From NCBI RefSeq assembly GCF_001548115.1, contig NZ_AP014821.1:310001-374000 (forward strand): a stretch of DNA of 64,000 nucleotides, read 5' to 3'. The stretch comes from Geminocystis sp. NIES-3709 (GTDB lineage Bacteria; Cyanobacteriota; Cyanobacteriia; Cyanobacteriales; Cyanobacteriaceae). The position numbers were made by a program, and so were the translations under genes. A model generated the notes under the pieces. It was not told where the DNA came from, did no database searches, and worked only from the letters and a program-made list of their open reading frames with translations. How positions within the stretch are numbered: position 1 is the first letter of the stretch; each line of letters starts with the position of its first letter. This document shows, piece after piece, positions 45,897 to 55,304 of this stretch.

Positions 45897-46670
45897 ATGC
45901 CCCAACATATATCTATCATAATCGTTTTTGAACTTAGAGCAATTTTAGCGGGAGCGACTCGTGATTGGAGTCAATTTTCTGGGTTAGGTATCTGTTACAT
46001 CCCCCAATTAGTGTTAGAAGAATTGGAATTTTTGACAAAAAGGGCAGTTTCTGAAACTGATGAGAAAACTGCAAGGGAATTTCTCCGTTTTTTTCCTGAT
46101 AGTGGTTGGCAAGTTACTCAGGGAATGACTCATCATGATTCTTTGACGGGGATGGAAGGGGAGGATATGAGTAAAAATGCTCGTTTACAATTAGCGATCG
46201 CAGAGTCTATATATTATCTTAGCTTAGAAAATCCTCATAAGTTAGTAATATTAGTCGCAAATCAACAAAGTTTACGAGAAGAAGTGGACAATTTAGGACA
46301 AGATAACCTAATTAGCCTTACTTTACCTCAATTTATTCAATGGTTACGAACCCAACAAAAACCGATTAATGTGAGTCAAAAAATTGCCAGTTTAAGTAAT
46401 GGTAATGTTTCTTATACTTCTCCTGCTAATTCTTCGCTAGTGAAAAATATTAATAATAACGGTAAAGGAGTTTCTAAGAATCCTGAGAATTATTCATCAA
46501 AAACAAAAGTTAAAACCAAAAATAAAAATAATACTCTCTCTTTTACTATCTCAGGATTATTAGCCACAGGGGGATTAATTATTACAATGATGGTTGTTTG
46601 GTATTTTATTCAACCCAAATCTTTTCAAAAATTTTGGGAAAAAACAGGTTTACCCACCTTAAATAACTAA
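45897..46670 (+). CDS. PIN-domain protein with C-terminal membrane helix
   Basis: A 257-residue protein with an N-terminal PIN-like nuclease fold (about 1-155; IIIVFELRAILAG ... CYIPQLVLEELEFL ... ARLQLAIAESIYYL ... LVILVANQQSL), a Ser/Asn/Lys-rich linker and a C-terminal transmembrane helix (ISGLLATGGLIITMMVVWYFI, about 220-240). The position that is normally the first catalytic Asp appears as Glu (VFEL), and other acidic residues are partly conserved, so nuclease activity is doubtful. Membrane-tethered PIN proteins of this type recur in cyanobacteria. Function unknown. Confidence 0.65.
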   Translation: MPQHISIIIVFELRAILAGATRDWSQFSGLGICYIPQLVLEELEFLTKRAVSETDEKTAREFLRFFPDSGWQVTQGMTHHDSLTGMEGEDMSKNARLQLAIAESIYYLSLENPHKLVILVANQQSLREEVDNLGQDNLISLTLPQFIQWLRTQQKPINVSQKIASLSNGNVSYTSPANSSLVKNINNNGKGVSKNPENYSSKTKVKTKNKNNTLSFTISGLLATGGLIITMMVVWYFIQPKSFQKFWEKTGLPTLNN

Positions 46671-47118
46671 ACTTTATATATATTAAAACTCTCAAATTAT
46701 CGCTCGTTCGTTGATAGCATAGATCAATATTTTCATGACGTACTTTAATTATTCTAAATCAAGGCATTGATATTACAAATAGTATTGCTTTAATGTATGT
46801 TTTCGTAACTTAAGAAAAATTAATCAACTATATAAATGATTTGAAATTATCATCGATCAACTTATAAAAAGAATATAACTCATGAGTAATAATAAGTTTT
46901 TTTGAGAAAACTTTATCTATAAGCTTTTTTTCAAGATAAGCTAAAACATAAAATTTGCATAGCTTTTTATTGATAAAAATTAATGGAACTCTTACCTATA
47001 GCCTTTTGCCAACCTTCACTATTCTACTGAGATGGGTGTGAGCTTAATTGCTTTTTAATGGTAAGATAGCGATAGTAAAAATTAGACTGTACCCTTTTTC
47101 GAGAAAATAAATTGTACA
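46671..47118. other. 448-bp spacer before the tab2 gene
   Basis: AT-rich, with no gene. There is a motif CTCTTACCTATAGCCTTTTGCC around 46989-47010 that belongs to the short TACCT/TGCC-rich intergenic repeat sequences seen also near 42006 and 48690. No hairpin with a T-run was seen. Confidence 0.3.
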
Positions 47119-47991
47119 ATGGGCAAAATTTGGGAATTAGATTTTTATTCACGACCAATTTTAGATGATAATAACAAAAAACTATGGGAAATTCTTATTT
47201 GTGAAAGTCCTATTTCGATCGATACTGATGTAAACTCTTTATTTCGTTATTCTCAATTCTGCTCCAATAATGAGGTTAATTCTATCACTCTTCAAAAGGC
47301 GATCGATACAGCCATAGAAAAATCTGGTGAAACTCCCAGTAAAATCCGCTTTTTTCGCCGTCAGATGAATAACATGATTATCAAAGGTTGTGAATTAGCT
47401 GGAGTACCTGTTTTTTCCTCCCGTCATACTTACGCTTTAAATAAATGGTTAGAAGAAAGAAATCAAGACTTTTATCCTCAACAATCAGGTTACGACGAAA
47501 AATCTGCCCAATCAACTTCTGTACAATATCCTCAAAATAATCCTATCAATCTTCCCGATGCGGTAAAAGGTGATAAAAAAGATAAATGGGCATTAGTTAG
47601 TCTTTCAGCAGAAGATTTTGCCGAAATGAAAGAATGGGATATTGGTTTCGCGGAGGCTTTTCCTTTATCGATGATAAATATTCAACCCCACACTCTCATA
47701 CCCGGATTAATAATCTTTTCTCAACGGGCGTTACCATTAGCAGGATGGATGTCAGGGTTAGAATTAGGTTATTTAAGACTAGATAAAGGCAATTTTCCTA
47801 AAATATGCTTAGAAACAGGAGTGAGTGATAGTTGGATTCTTGCTAATCTCACTGATAAAGCCACTCTAGCAGAAGGAGAAGGTTTTGAAAAAGCCAAAAA
47901 ACAAGCTAGTGGTGTTCACTTTTTAGGGGTACAATCTTCTCCTGAATCTGAATCTTTTGCAGGTTTTTGGTTACTTTTAGATAATCAGTAA
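47119..47991 (+). CDS. Tab2/Atab2-family RNA-binding protein (DUF1092)
   Basis: A 290-residue protein of the Tab2 family, known in chloroplasts to bind psaB mRNA leader and promote translation or assembly of Photosystem I. The N-terminus GKIWELDFYSRPILDDNNKKLWEILICESP is diagnostic, as are SKIRFFRRQMNNMIIKGCELAGVPVFSSRHTYALNKWLEER and the C-terminal FLGVQSSPESESFAGFWLL. The cyanobacterial role is inferred from the plant and algal proteins. Likely monocistronic; leuD follows 44 bp later and may be co-transcribed. Confidence 0.9.
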   Translation: MGKIWELDFYSRPILDDNNKKLWEILICESPISIDTDVNSLFRYSQFCSNNEVNSITLQKAIDTAIEKSGETPSKIRFFRRQMNNMIIKGCELAGVPVFSSRHTYALNKWLEERNQDFYPQQSGYDEKSAQSTSVQYPQNNPINLPDAVKGDKKDKWALVSLSAEDFAEMKEWDIGFAEAFPLSMINIQPHTLIPGLIIFSQRALPLAGWMSGLELGYLRLDKGNFPKICLETGVSDSWILANLTDKATLAEGEGFEKAKKQASGVHFLGVQSSPESESFAGFWLLLDNQ

Positions 47992-48035
47992 TTAACAAAC
48001 TTTTCTCTTATTCACTATATATTTATTATTAATTT

Positions 48036-48623
48036 ATGAGTCAAAGAACTATTATCAAAGGTACTGGTATCCCTTTAATTGGTAATGATATTGATACCGA
48101 TCGTATTATTCCAGCCCGTTTTCTTCGTTGTGTCACTTTTGATGGCTTAGGAGAACAAGTGTTTGCAGACGATCGAATAGCCTTAAAAGGTGAACATCCC
48201 TTTGACTTACCCCAATATCAAAAAGCTAAAATATTAGTAGTCAATGCGAATTTTGGTTGTGGTTCAAGTAGGGAGCACGCCCCCCAAGCGATCGCTCGTT
48301 GGGGAATAGAAGCCATTGTGGGAGAGAGTTTCGCCGAAATATTTTTCGGAAATTGCTTAACTATGGGTATTCCTTGCGTTACTACTTCATCAGGGAATAT
48401 TAAAAGTATTCAAAACTTATTACATGGGAATCCGGATATTTCTATGACATTAGACTTAGAAACTTTGAAAATTCAATGTGGACATTATAGTAGTAGTGTC
48501 AAAATGGATTCAGGTGCAAGAAGTATGCTAACAACAGGAAAATGGGACACTTGTGGTTTATTAACAAAAAATATAGATCAAATTAAGGCAACAGCCACTA
48601 AATTACCTTATTTAACTTGGTAA
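48036..48623 (+). CDS. leuD: 3-isopropylmalate dehydratase small subunit
   Basis: A 195-residue LeuD, partner of LeuC in leucine biosynthesis (isomerisation of 2- to 3-isopropylmalate). Conserved substrate-binding loops are PLIGNDIDTDRIIPARFLR, and NFGCGSSREHAPQAIARWGIEAIVGESFAEIFFGNCLTMGIP. Length is standard for the small-subunit family. No leuC is in the window. Start ATG at 48036 lies 44 bp from the tab2 stop. Confidence 0.95.
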   Translation: MSQRTIIKGTGIPLIGNDIDTDRIIPARFLRCVTFDGLGEQVFADDRIALKGEHPFDLPQYQKAKILVVNANFGCGSSREHAPQAIARWGIEAIVGESFAEIFFGNCLTMGIPCVTTSSGNIKSIQNLLHGNPDISMTLDLETLKIQCGHYSSSVKMDSGARSMLTTGKWDTCGLLTKNIDQIKATATKLPYLTW

Positions 48624-49044
48624 GTATATTTTGTTAGTCACATACATCAATTTTCCAATCACAAAATAGGAATGTCTAAGTATAGCAAAAGGCAAGAGGC
48701 AAAGGGCAGAAGGGAAATATATAATACTCACATCTTGCACCAATACATAAAAACTAAATAAAAGGTAGCAGGTGGCAGGTAGTCGGTGTCAGGTTTAATG
48801 ATTTTTGACTATTTTGAAGGTTGAGGTAACAATTAAGAATTTTTTTTGCAAAATAGCTTAAAGTTAATTGTTTTTTCTTAACCTGCAACCTGAAAGCCGA
48901 GATATTTTTCACTATGAGTTCAAGATCTCAGTAATATGTAAGGATTTCAGAATTTATCAATATCCTAAGCATATCGTTTGTTGCTATAAGAGAAAAACAT
49001 TTGAATAAACGTAAACCTCCTGTTATAATGTGAGATCTGTACAA
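48624..49044. other. 421-bp repeat-bearing spacer before tRNA-Ser
   Basis: No gene. It contains low-complexity intergenic repeats: AGCAAAAGGCAAGAGGCAAAGGGCAG at about 48683-48708, and AGCAGGTGGCAGGTAGTCGGTGTCAGG at about 48768-48794, the latter partly mirrored by AACCTGCAACCTGAAAGCC near 48880. These heptamer-like purine repeats are common between cyanobacterial genes. No promoter or terminator assigned. Confidence 0.4.
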
Positions 49045-49131
49045 GGAGAGATGGCAGAGTGGTTGAATGCGGCAGTCTCGAAAATTGTTAAGGTGTCAAA
49101 ACCTTCGAGGGTTCAAATCCCTCTCTCTCCG
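49045..49131 (+). tRNA. tRNA-Ser (anticodon CGA)
   Basis: An 87-nt class II tRNA with a long variable arm. The acceptor GGAGAGA pairs with TCTCTCC, discriminator G. The D-arm is TGGCAGAGTGGTTGAATGC. The anticodon stem GCAGT/ATTGT holds the loop CTCGAAA, giving CGA. The variable arm TAAGGTGTCAAAACCTTC and T-arm GAGGG TTCAAAT CCCTC are normal. No CCA is encoded. Confidence 0.96.
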
Positions 49132-49197
49132 TTATTTTCAAATTCAATCTTAGAGACTTACAACACTTGTCCAATGAATAAACCACATTTTCTATCT

Positions 49198-49214
49198 CTC
49201 GCAAAGTCGCAAAG
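49198..49214. repeat. CGCAAAG-type repeat
   Basis: CTCGCAAAGTCGCAAAG, a copy of the dispersed intergenic unit. It lies in the 337-bp spacer between tRNA-Ser and prk. Nothing else is recognisable in that spacer apart from the presumed prk promoter. Confidence 0.5.
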
Positions 49215-49468
49215 GAAAATGCAAAGTGTGGTTTAAAGAAATAAAGACTGCCGTAAGGGATAAATAATATAACCAGCTATCAAAAATAAAAATAAGCCAT
49301 AGATAAACAACTCTTTAGATAAAATGAACACATAGTTCCGTTAAGTCTTTGCAAGTTGAGTAAATAACATAATTAAGTATAGATTAGTGTGCATTTGACT
49401 GATAAGATAACAAACAATAGAAAAATTACTGGTATAAGTAAAATTTAGTTTCAACTATAGAGGAAAAT

Positions 49469-50479
49469 ATGACTCAAGATAGAGTAGTAATTATTGGAGT
49501 TGCTGGAGACTCTGGTTGTGGCAAGTCAACTTTTTTACGTCGCTTAGAAGATTTATTCGGTAAAGAATTTATGACTGTTATCTGTCTCGATGACTATCAT
49601 TGTCTCGATCGAAAAGGCAGAAAAGAAGCAGGTGTTACCGCATTAGATCCTCGTGCTAACAATTTTGATTTAATGGCAGAACAAGTTAAGGCTTTAAAAA
49701 ATGGTCAAGCTATTGATAAACCTATTTATAATCACGAAACTGGAGAACTTGATCCTCCTGAAAGAATCGAACCAAATAAAGTAATTGTTATTGAAGGTTT
49801 ACACCCTCTCTATGATGCGAGAGTCAGAGAATTAGTTGATTTTAGCGTTTACCTCGACATCAGCGAAGAAGTTAAAATTAATTGGAAAATTCAGCGTGAT
49901 ATGGCTGAAAGAGGTCATAGTTATGATGACGTTGTGGCTTCGATCATGGCCAGAAAACCTGATTTTACTGCTTATATTGAACCTCAAAAACAGTATGCTG
50001 ATATTGTTCTTCAAGTGTTACCAACTCAGTTAATCAAAGACGAAAAAGAAGGTAAAATTTTAAGAGTTCGTCTTATTGAAAAAGAAGGTATCCCCCATTT
50101 TGAACCTACTTATCTCTTTGATGAAGGTTCAACCATTGATTGGCGCCCTTGTGGACGTAAACTTACCTGTGCTTTCCCCGGTCTTAAAATGTATTATGGA
50201 CCTGATAACTACATGGGTAACGAAGTTTCAATCCTTGAAATTGATGGCCAATTTGATAACCTCGAAGAAATTATTTATGTTGAAAGTCATTTAAGCCGTA
50301 CAAGTACAAAATACTATGGTGAAATGACAGAGTTATTACTAAAACATAAAGATTATCCCGGTTCTAATAATGGTACTGGTTTATTCCAAGTATTAGTTGG
50401 TTTAAAAATGCGTGAAACTTACGAGCAATTAACGGGCATTGCGGCAAAATCTGAAGAAAAAGAAGTTGCGACTGTTTAA
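49469..50479 (+). CDS. prk: phosphoribulokinase
   Basis: A 336-residue Calvin-cycle kinase that makes ribulose-1,5-bisphosphate from ribulose-5-phosphate. The P-loop is GVAGDSGCGKSTF (Cys17 within it), with Cys39 in VICLDDYHCLDR. These correspond to the redox-regulated pair of photosynthetic PRKs. The C-terminal Cys pair region (CGRKLTCAFPG) is also present; CP12-GAPDH complex formation inhibits the enzyme in the dark. The catalytic block EGLHPLYDARVRELVD is intact. Single gene after a long spacer. Confidence 0.98.
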   Translation: MTQDRVVIIGVAGDSGCGKSTFLRRLEDLFGKEFMTVICLDDYHCLDRKGRKEAGVTALDPRANNFDLMAEQVKALKNGQAIDKPIYNHETGELDPPERIEPNKVIVIEGLHPLYDARVRELVDFSVYLDISEEVKINWKIQRDMAERGHSYDDVVASIMARKPDFTAYIEPQKQYADIVLQVLPTQLIKDEKEGKILRVRLIEKEGIPHFEPTYLFDEGSTIDWRPCGRKLTCAFPGLKMYYGPDNYMGNEVSILEIDGQFDNLEEIIYVESHLSRTSTKYYGEMTELLLKHKDYPGSNNGTGLFQVLVGLKMRETYEQLTGIAAKSEEKEVATV

Positions 50480-50637
50480 TAATTATAAATGAGAAATTAG
50501 TAATTAATTTCCGAAAAGTAAAAGTGTTTCATTCTATATTCTCTAAGACTGTGGTTAATTTTTGTAATTAGTCACTGTCTTTATTTATGCAAGGATTTAT
50601 AATTAAGGCATCATGATTAAATAATTGGGGTTTATTT

Positions 50638-51636
50638 ATGGTTAATTTTACCCTCAAAGATAATCCAATTACTACGGCTGATTTTGCCTTTAATGCGATC
50701 GCAAAACAAATCAACAAGATTAGTAAATATGAACAAAAAATCCTCACGGAAGATGATCCTGAAAATTTACATCAAATCCGAGTAGGGATGAGGAGATTAA
50801 GAAGTGTTTTAAGTGTTTTTGATACTGCCCTAATTATTCCTTCGACAGTAAATGAGCAAAAAATAGGAAATATAGCTCGAATTTTAGGAAAACAGAGGGA
50901 TTTAGATATTCTCAAAATTAATTTAGAATGTAAATTTAATCATGAATCATTAGATCAAGAAAGTAAAATAATTAAAAAAATTATTCAAAAAATAGATAAA
51001 CCTACCTCGAAAAAATTTGACAAAAATATAACAGATATTTTAAAAAATAAAAAATATCAACATCTTAAAGAAGATTTATTTTCTTGGTTAGAAAATCCTC
51101 AATATAACTCGATCGCTTCTCGAAAAATAGAACAGATATTGCCAGATTTATTATTGCCTCAAATAAGTACTTTCTTTTTACAGTCAGGATGGTTAATTGG
51201 AACTGAAATACTCGATCGAGGAGATATTATCATCAAACAAAACTTGTTAGATAAAGACATTTATCTGTTAATTAATCAACAGGGATTTAATTTACATAAA
51301 CTAAGAAAAGAAGCAAAAAAAACTCGTTATCAATTAGAATTATTTACTGATTTTTATCCCGAAGAATATCAAACATATTTAGAGTTTATAGTCAAAGTGC
51401 AGGAAGTTCTAGGAGAAATTCAAGATCATCTTTGTTTACACAACCATTTAACAGAAGTCATGGGTAATAAATGGCAGAAAAAACTAAATAATTTACATGA
51501 TTTAATTGTCCAAGATAAATTATTGAAGTGGCAAGAATGGCAAGATTTACAAATTAAATTTTTCTCAGGAGATTTTTGTCATAATTTAAGACATATTATT
51601 AATAATATATCATCAAATAATATAATTAAGGGCTAA
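50638..51636 (+). CDS. CHAD domain-containing protein
   Basis: A 332-residue helical protein of the CHAD family, built around conserved His and basic residues that bind polyphosphate: DPENLHQIRVGMRRLRSVLSVF, and FNLHKLRKEAKKTRYQLELF with EIQDHLCLHNHL. CHAD proteins bind polyphosphate granules, sometimes with CYTH triphosphatases; no CYTH gene is adjacent. A Lys-rich centre (KIIKKIIQKIDKPTSKKFDKN) has composition like neighbours. ATG at 50638. Confidence 0.9.
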   Translation: MVNFTLKDNPITTADFAFNAIAKQINKISKYEQKILTEDDPENLHQIRVGMRRLRSVLSVFDTALIIPSTVNEQKIGNIARILGKQRDLDILKINLECKFNHESLDQESKIIKKIIQKIDKPTSKKFDKNITDILKNKKYQHLKEDLFSWLENPQYNSIASRKIEQILPDLLLPQISTFFLQSGWLIGTEILDRGDIIIKQNLLDKDIYLLINQQGFNLHKLRKEAKKTRYQLELFTDFYPEEYQTYLEFIVKVQEVLGEIQDHLCLHNHLTEVMGNKWQKKLNNLHDLIVQDKLLKWQEWQDLQIKFFSGDFCHNLRHIINNISSNNIIKG

Positions 51637-51695
51637 AGAAAGCTCTCATTAAAAATCTAACTAAAAAAACATAAAATTTAATATCAATTATTATT

Positions 51696-52382
51696 ATGTC
51701 GATCGAACAATTTACCCTGTTAATTCATCCTTTTTTTGCGATTGTTGGAGTTTTTCCCTTAGTCGGTATTGTATCTTATTTTGCATGGGAAACTCGTCAA
51801 AGAAGATTAGAAGTAAAAGCTGGAGATAAAACCAAAATTCCTCCTTCTGTGGGGATTAATCATGTAAAAATAGGAAAATGGTTATCTACTGCGGTTATTA
51901 CCGTTACTTTAATTGGATTCTCACAACCTATTATCACTAAAAATATTTTGAAAGAACAACTCTGGCAAACTAACTTTTTTCAATTTATTTTTATTGTTTT
52001 AATGTTTATTTTTACCATAGCTTCTTTCGTTTTATTATTTCGTGCAAGGGTTAAATTATGGCGAGGAATTTTTGCTAGTTTAAGCGGTATGGGAGTAATA
52101 ATTTTAGGTTGTCAAGATGGCATTTTTCGTCGGAGTAATGAGTGGTTTTGGTCACATTATTATTATGGAGTAATAGTTTGTTTATTGATGATATTTTCTG
52201 TAGCTATTATTGATGATATTTATCGAGATAAGTCTCATAAATGGCGTAATGTTCACATTATTTTAAACTGTTTAGCTTTATTATTATTTATAGGACAAGC
52301 AATAACGGGGGCAAGAGATTTATTTGAAATTGGGTTATGGACTCCTCCTCCTGCATTAATTTTGCCTTTTATAATTTTATAA
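51696..52382 (+). CDS. DUF4079 membrane protein
   Basis: A 228-residue membrane protein with about six hydrophobic segments, starting FTLLIHPFFAIVGVFPLVGIVSYFAW and ending ITGARDLFEIGLWTPPPALI, the C-terminal signature (ITGxRDLLEIPL/GLWxP) of the DUF4079 family. Members are restricted mainly to cyanobacteria and plastid lineages; the two conserved His regions (LIHPF, SHYYYG) could bind heme as in other four-helix cytochromes, which is inference. It is co-oriented with CHAD and Uma2 genes. Confidence 0.8.
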   Translation: MSIEQFTLLIHPFFAIVGVFPLVGIVSYFAWETRQRRLEVKAGDKTKIPPSVGINHVKIGKWLSTAVITVTLIGFSQPIITKNILKEQLWQTNFFQFIFIVLMFIFTIASFVLLFRARVKLWRGIFASLSGMGVIILGCQDGIFRRSNEWFWSHYYYGVIVCLLMIFSVAIIDDIYRDKSHKWRNVHIILNCLALLLFIGQAITGARDLFEIGLWTPPPALILPFIIL

Positions 52383-52412
52383 AATAATATTGACATTAAC
52401 CTAATTTTTATT

Positions 52413-52973
52413 ATGCAAATTATCGATCAAAAATTAACCTTAACAGAATTTTTACACTTACCAGAAACTAAACCAATTAAACAATATATTGATGGGGAAA
52501 TAATTGAAAAACCAATGCCACAATCCAAGCATAGTCGTATTCAATTAAAGTTAGGTATGTTTATCGAAAATATAGCTAGTAAAAATAAGATTGCTTCTGC
52601 TTTTCCAGAGTTGAGATGTACTTTTAATAATCGATCGATTGTCCCTGATTTATCTATTTTAAAATGGGATAATATTCCATTGGATAGTGAAGGAGAATTA
52701 ATTGATAAAATTACGATCGCACCTGATTGGATAATAGAAATTTTATCTCCTGATCAAAATTCTATGAAAGTGACTAAAAATATTTTATTTTGTCTTAAGC
52801 ATGGTTGCCAAATGGGGTGGTTAATAGATACTGAAGATAAATCAGTTTTAGTTTATTATTCTGATAAACCTACAGAATATTTTGATAACTTTAATGATAA
52901 ATTACTAGCACCAGAATTTTTATCAGAGTTAACCTTAACTATCGAAGATATATTTAGTTGGTTAAAATATTAA
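52413..52973 (+). CDS. Uma2-family (DUF820) endonuclease-like protein
   Basis: A 186-residue protein with the Uma2/PD-(D/E)XK fold. It starts LTLTEFLHLPETKPIKQYIDGEIIEKPMPQSKHS, and has the acidic catalytic-like residues in IVPDLSILKWDNIP and DWIIEILSPDQNSMKV, followed by CQMGWLIDTEDKSVLVYY. These proteins are very numerous in cyanobacterial genomes and of unclear function, perhaps linked to mobile DNA. It lies 31 bp from DUF4079 and may share its transcript. Confidence 0.9.
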   Translation: MQIIDQKLTLTEFLHLPETKPIKQYIDGEIIEKPMPQSKHSRIQLKLGMFIENIASKNKIASAFPELRCTFNNRSIVPDLSILKWDNIPLDSEGELIDKITIAPDWIIEILSPDQNSMKVTKNILFCLKHGCQMGWLIDTEDKSVLVYYSDKPTEYFDNFNDKLLAPEFLSELTLTIEDIFSWLKY

Positions 52974-53061
52974 AATAAATAAACAATAATTTACTAATTT
53001 TTAATTGCTAATTATGAAAAAATAACCGATAATTATTAGTGTTATGATTTACTCCTAATGA

Positions 53062-54402
53062 ATGAATAATCCCCGTCAATTGGCTTTTCAGGCTTTACAA
53101 AATATCTATCAACAAAAGGCTTATACGGATATTGCTTTAGAGAGGGTTTTCTCCTCTACTTCTCTTTCTTCTTTCGATCGACATTTAGTCTCAGAATTAG
53201 TGTATGGTATTGTTAGACGCAAACGTACCCTTGACAGTCTAATCAATCAATTAGCCACAAAAAAGGCATCTCAACAACCATTAAATCTGCGTATAATTAT
53301 CCAATTAGGGTTATATCAGTTACGTTATCTTGATAAAATTCCAGAGTCTGCCGCAGTTAACACCAGTGTAGATTTAGCTAAAAATAATGGCTTAAGTAAA
53401 CTTTCAGGGGTAGTTAATGGTATTCTTCGATCGTATCTTAGATTATCTTTAAAAGAAGATCCCTTAATTTTACCATCAGATTTTATTCCCCGTTTAGGAG
53501 TTAAATATAGTTTTCCCGATTGGCTAGTTTCTCATTTTGTTCAAGAATTTAACGTTAAACAAACCAAAAAATTATTGGAGTGGTATAATCACTCTCCCAA
53601 TATCGATTTAAGAGTCAATTCCATAAAAACTACGAGAGAAAAATTACAAGAAATTCTGCTAAATAATGGTATTGAAACGACTTTTTTACCTAATATTTCT
53701 CAAGGTTTAAGGTTAACTAATTCTGCAGGAAATATCAGCCAATTAGACTGTTTTAAAGAAGGTTTATTTACCATCCAAGATGCAAGTGCGCAAATGGTTA
53801 GTCATTTTCTTAATCCTCAGCCGAATGAAACTATTATAGATGCTTGTGCCGCTCCTGGAGGGAAAACGACTCATATCGCTGAGCTAATGCAAGATACTGG
53901 TATAATTATAGGGTGCGATCGAAATCTCTCTAGGTTAAAAAAAGTCACAGAAAATGTTGAGAGACTGAAATTAAAATCGATTCAACTGGGAGAAGGAGAT
54001 AGTAGCGAGTTAACAGAATGGGAAAATAAAGCCGATAGAGTTTTAGTTGATGTACCATGTTCAGGACTAGGAGTATTACACAAAAATCCAGATATTCGTT
54101 GGCGTAAAAAACCAGAGGAAATTAAATCACTAACAGAATTACAACTTAAAATTATTGAAAATTGCTCAAAATGGGTGAAAAATGGTGGTATCTTAGTTTA
54201 TTCAACTTGTACTTTGAATAAAGAAGAAAATGAAGATATTATCGCCAGATTTGTAGAAAATAATCCTTTATGGCAATTAGTCGATAAAAATAATGATTCA
54301 GAATCAAATTTTTCGATAACATCAAGGGGAATAGTCAAAATATTTCCTCCAGTGGATGATATGGACGGATTTTTTATGGCAAAATTAATTAAAGGAGACT
54401 AA
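53062..54402 (+). CDS. rsmB: 16S rRNA (cytosine-967-C5)-methyltransferase
   Basis: A 446-residue RsmB/Sun protein. The N-terminal NusB-like RNA-binding domain covers about 1-140 (NNPRQLAFQALQNIYQQKAYTDIALERV ... SELVYGIVRRKRTLD). The SAM-dependent methyltransferase has DACAAPGGKTTHIAELM, GCDRNLSRL and the catalytic motif DVPCSGLGVLHKNPDIRWRK with YSTCTLNKEENE providing the second Cys. It methylates C967 of 16S rRNA. Followed by a TerB gene after 3 bp, clearly co-transcribed. Confidence 0.95.
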   Translation: MNNPRQLAFQALQNIYQQKAYTDIALERVFSSTSLSSFDRHLVSELVYGIVRRKRTLDSLINQLATKKASQQPLNLRIIIQLGLYQLRYLDKIPESAAVNTSVDLAKNNGLSKLSGVVNGILRSYLRLSLKEDPLILPSDFIPRLGVKYSFPDWLVSHFVQEFNVKQTKKLLEWYNHSPNIDLRVNSIKTTREKLQEILLNNGIETTFLPNISQGLRLTNSAGNISQLDCFKEGLFTIQDASAQMVSHFLNPQPNETIIDACAAPGGKTTHIAELMQDTGIIIGCDRNLSRLKKVTENVERLKLKSIQLGEGDSSELTEWENKADRVLVDVPCSGLGVLHKNPDIRWRKKPEEIKSLTELQLKIIENCSKWVKNGGILVYSTCTLNKEENEDIIARFVENNPLWQLVDKNNDSESNFSITSRGIVKIFPPVDDMDGFFMAKLIKGD

Positions 54403-54405
54403 TTT

Positions 54406-54825
54406 ATGACAAAGGAAAATCAGACAAAATTATTGATTAAAATTTTAGTCGGTACAGCATGGATTGATGGTGTTATTCAATCTCAAGAAAGAAAATATTT
54501 GCAAAAAATGGTAACAGAAAATAACCTCCATGAGGATGCAGACATTAAATCTTTGCTATCAGAAATTAAGCCGGTTAATCCATCTCAATGTTATCAATGG
54601 CTAGAAGAATATTTAGGCGATAACCCAACCATGAGAGATTATGAAGATTTGTTAGGAAGTATAAGTGCTTTAGTTTATAGCGATGGAGATGTACATACTC
54701 AAGAAGCAAAACTTTTAAATCGTTTACAAAATTTAGATCCTCAAACTCAAAGTAAAAAATCAATTTTAGATCAAGTTTTAGGCTCTGTTAAACAATTATA
54801 TAAAAAAGCGATCGCAGATAATTAA
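54406..54825 (+). CDS. TerB-family protein
   Basis: A 139-residue helical protein of the tellurite-resistance TerB/DjlA-like family: LLIKILVGTAWIDGVIQSQERKYLQKMV (acidic helix pair), then a second repeat LLGSISALVYSDGDVHTQEAKLLNRL. The D-G-x-I/V acidic motifs appear in both halves and may bind metal. Role in this organism unknown. It is translationally close to rsmB (3-bp gap). The stop codon touches a putative mobile-element end. Confidence 0.85.
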   Translation: MTKENQTKLLIKILVGTAWIDGVIQSQERKYLQKMVTENNLHEDADIKSLLSEIKPVNPSQCYQWLEEYLGDNPTMRDYEDLLGSISALVYSDGDVHTQEAKLLNRLQNLDPQTQSKKSILDQVLGSVKQLYKKAIADN

Positions 54826-55167
54826 AATTTGTTGAAAAAGTCTTTTGGTAAAGATAAAATATGAAGTATTGAGTGTTTAAATTAAACATTTTAAACTTAT
54901 GTTGTTTTTAAAATAAGTAAAACTTTGTGCTTTAAACTATCAAAAAATGTTTTAATTTTTGAATATAGCAAATCCTAAACTAATGAGGTAAATTTCTAGA
55001 TCACTAAATCCTTAAAATTGCACGACTTAAATTTGGAATTTGTACGTTGTAATTATGAGAAATGCTATAAAAATTGTCAAAATCTAACATTTTCTTGTTA
55101 TTTTACTATTTCATAGCCGTAGATTTAAAGAACTTGGGACTGGACTTATTCAGCAAAATCGAATTAA
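54822..55167. repeat. putative family B-related inverted-repeat element
   Basis: Left end TTAAAATTTGTTGAAAAAGTC and, read inward from the right, TTAATTCGATTTTGCTGAATAAGTC. The inner 15 bp (TTTGTTGAAAAAGTC / TTTGCTGAATAAGTC) match each other at 13 positions and resemble the family B ends. The interior differs from the other two copies, so this may be a different element with the same mobiliser. It overlaps the last codons and stop of the TerB gene and fills most of the 54826-55304 spacer. Confidence 0.45.
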
Positions 55168-55304
55168 TAATCGACAATTAACAATTAACAATAAGAAAAA
55201 TAATATTTAAACTCCCTATAACAAGAAAAATTGTAAAAAATTTAAGTTTTGTAATGACAAAAAATCATTATTAATTTTGCATTTTATTACCACGTTTATC
55301 ATTG

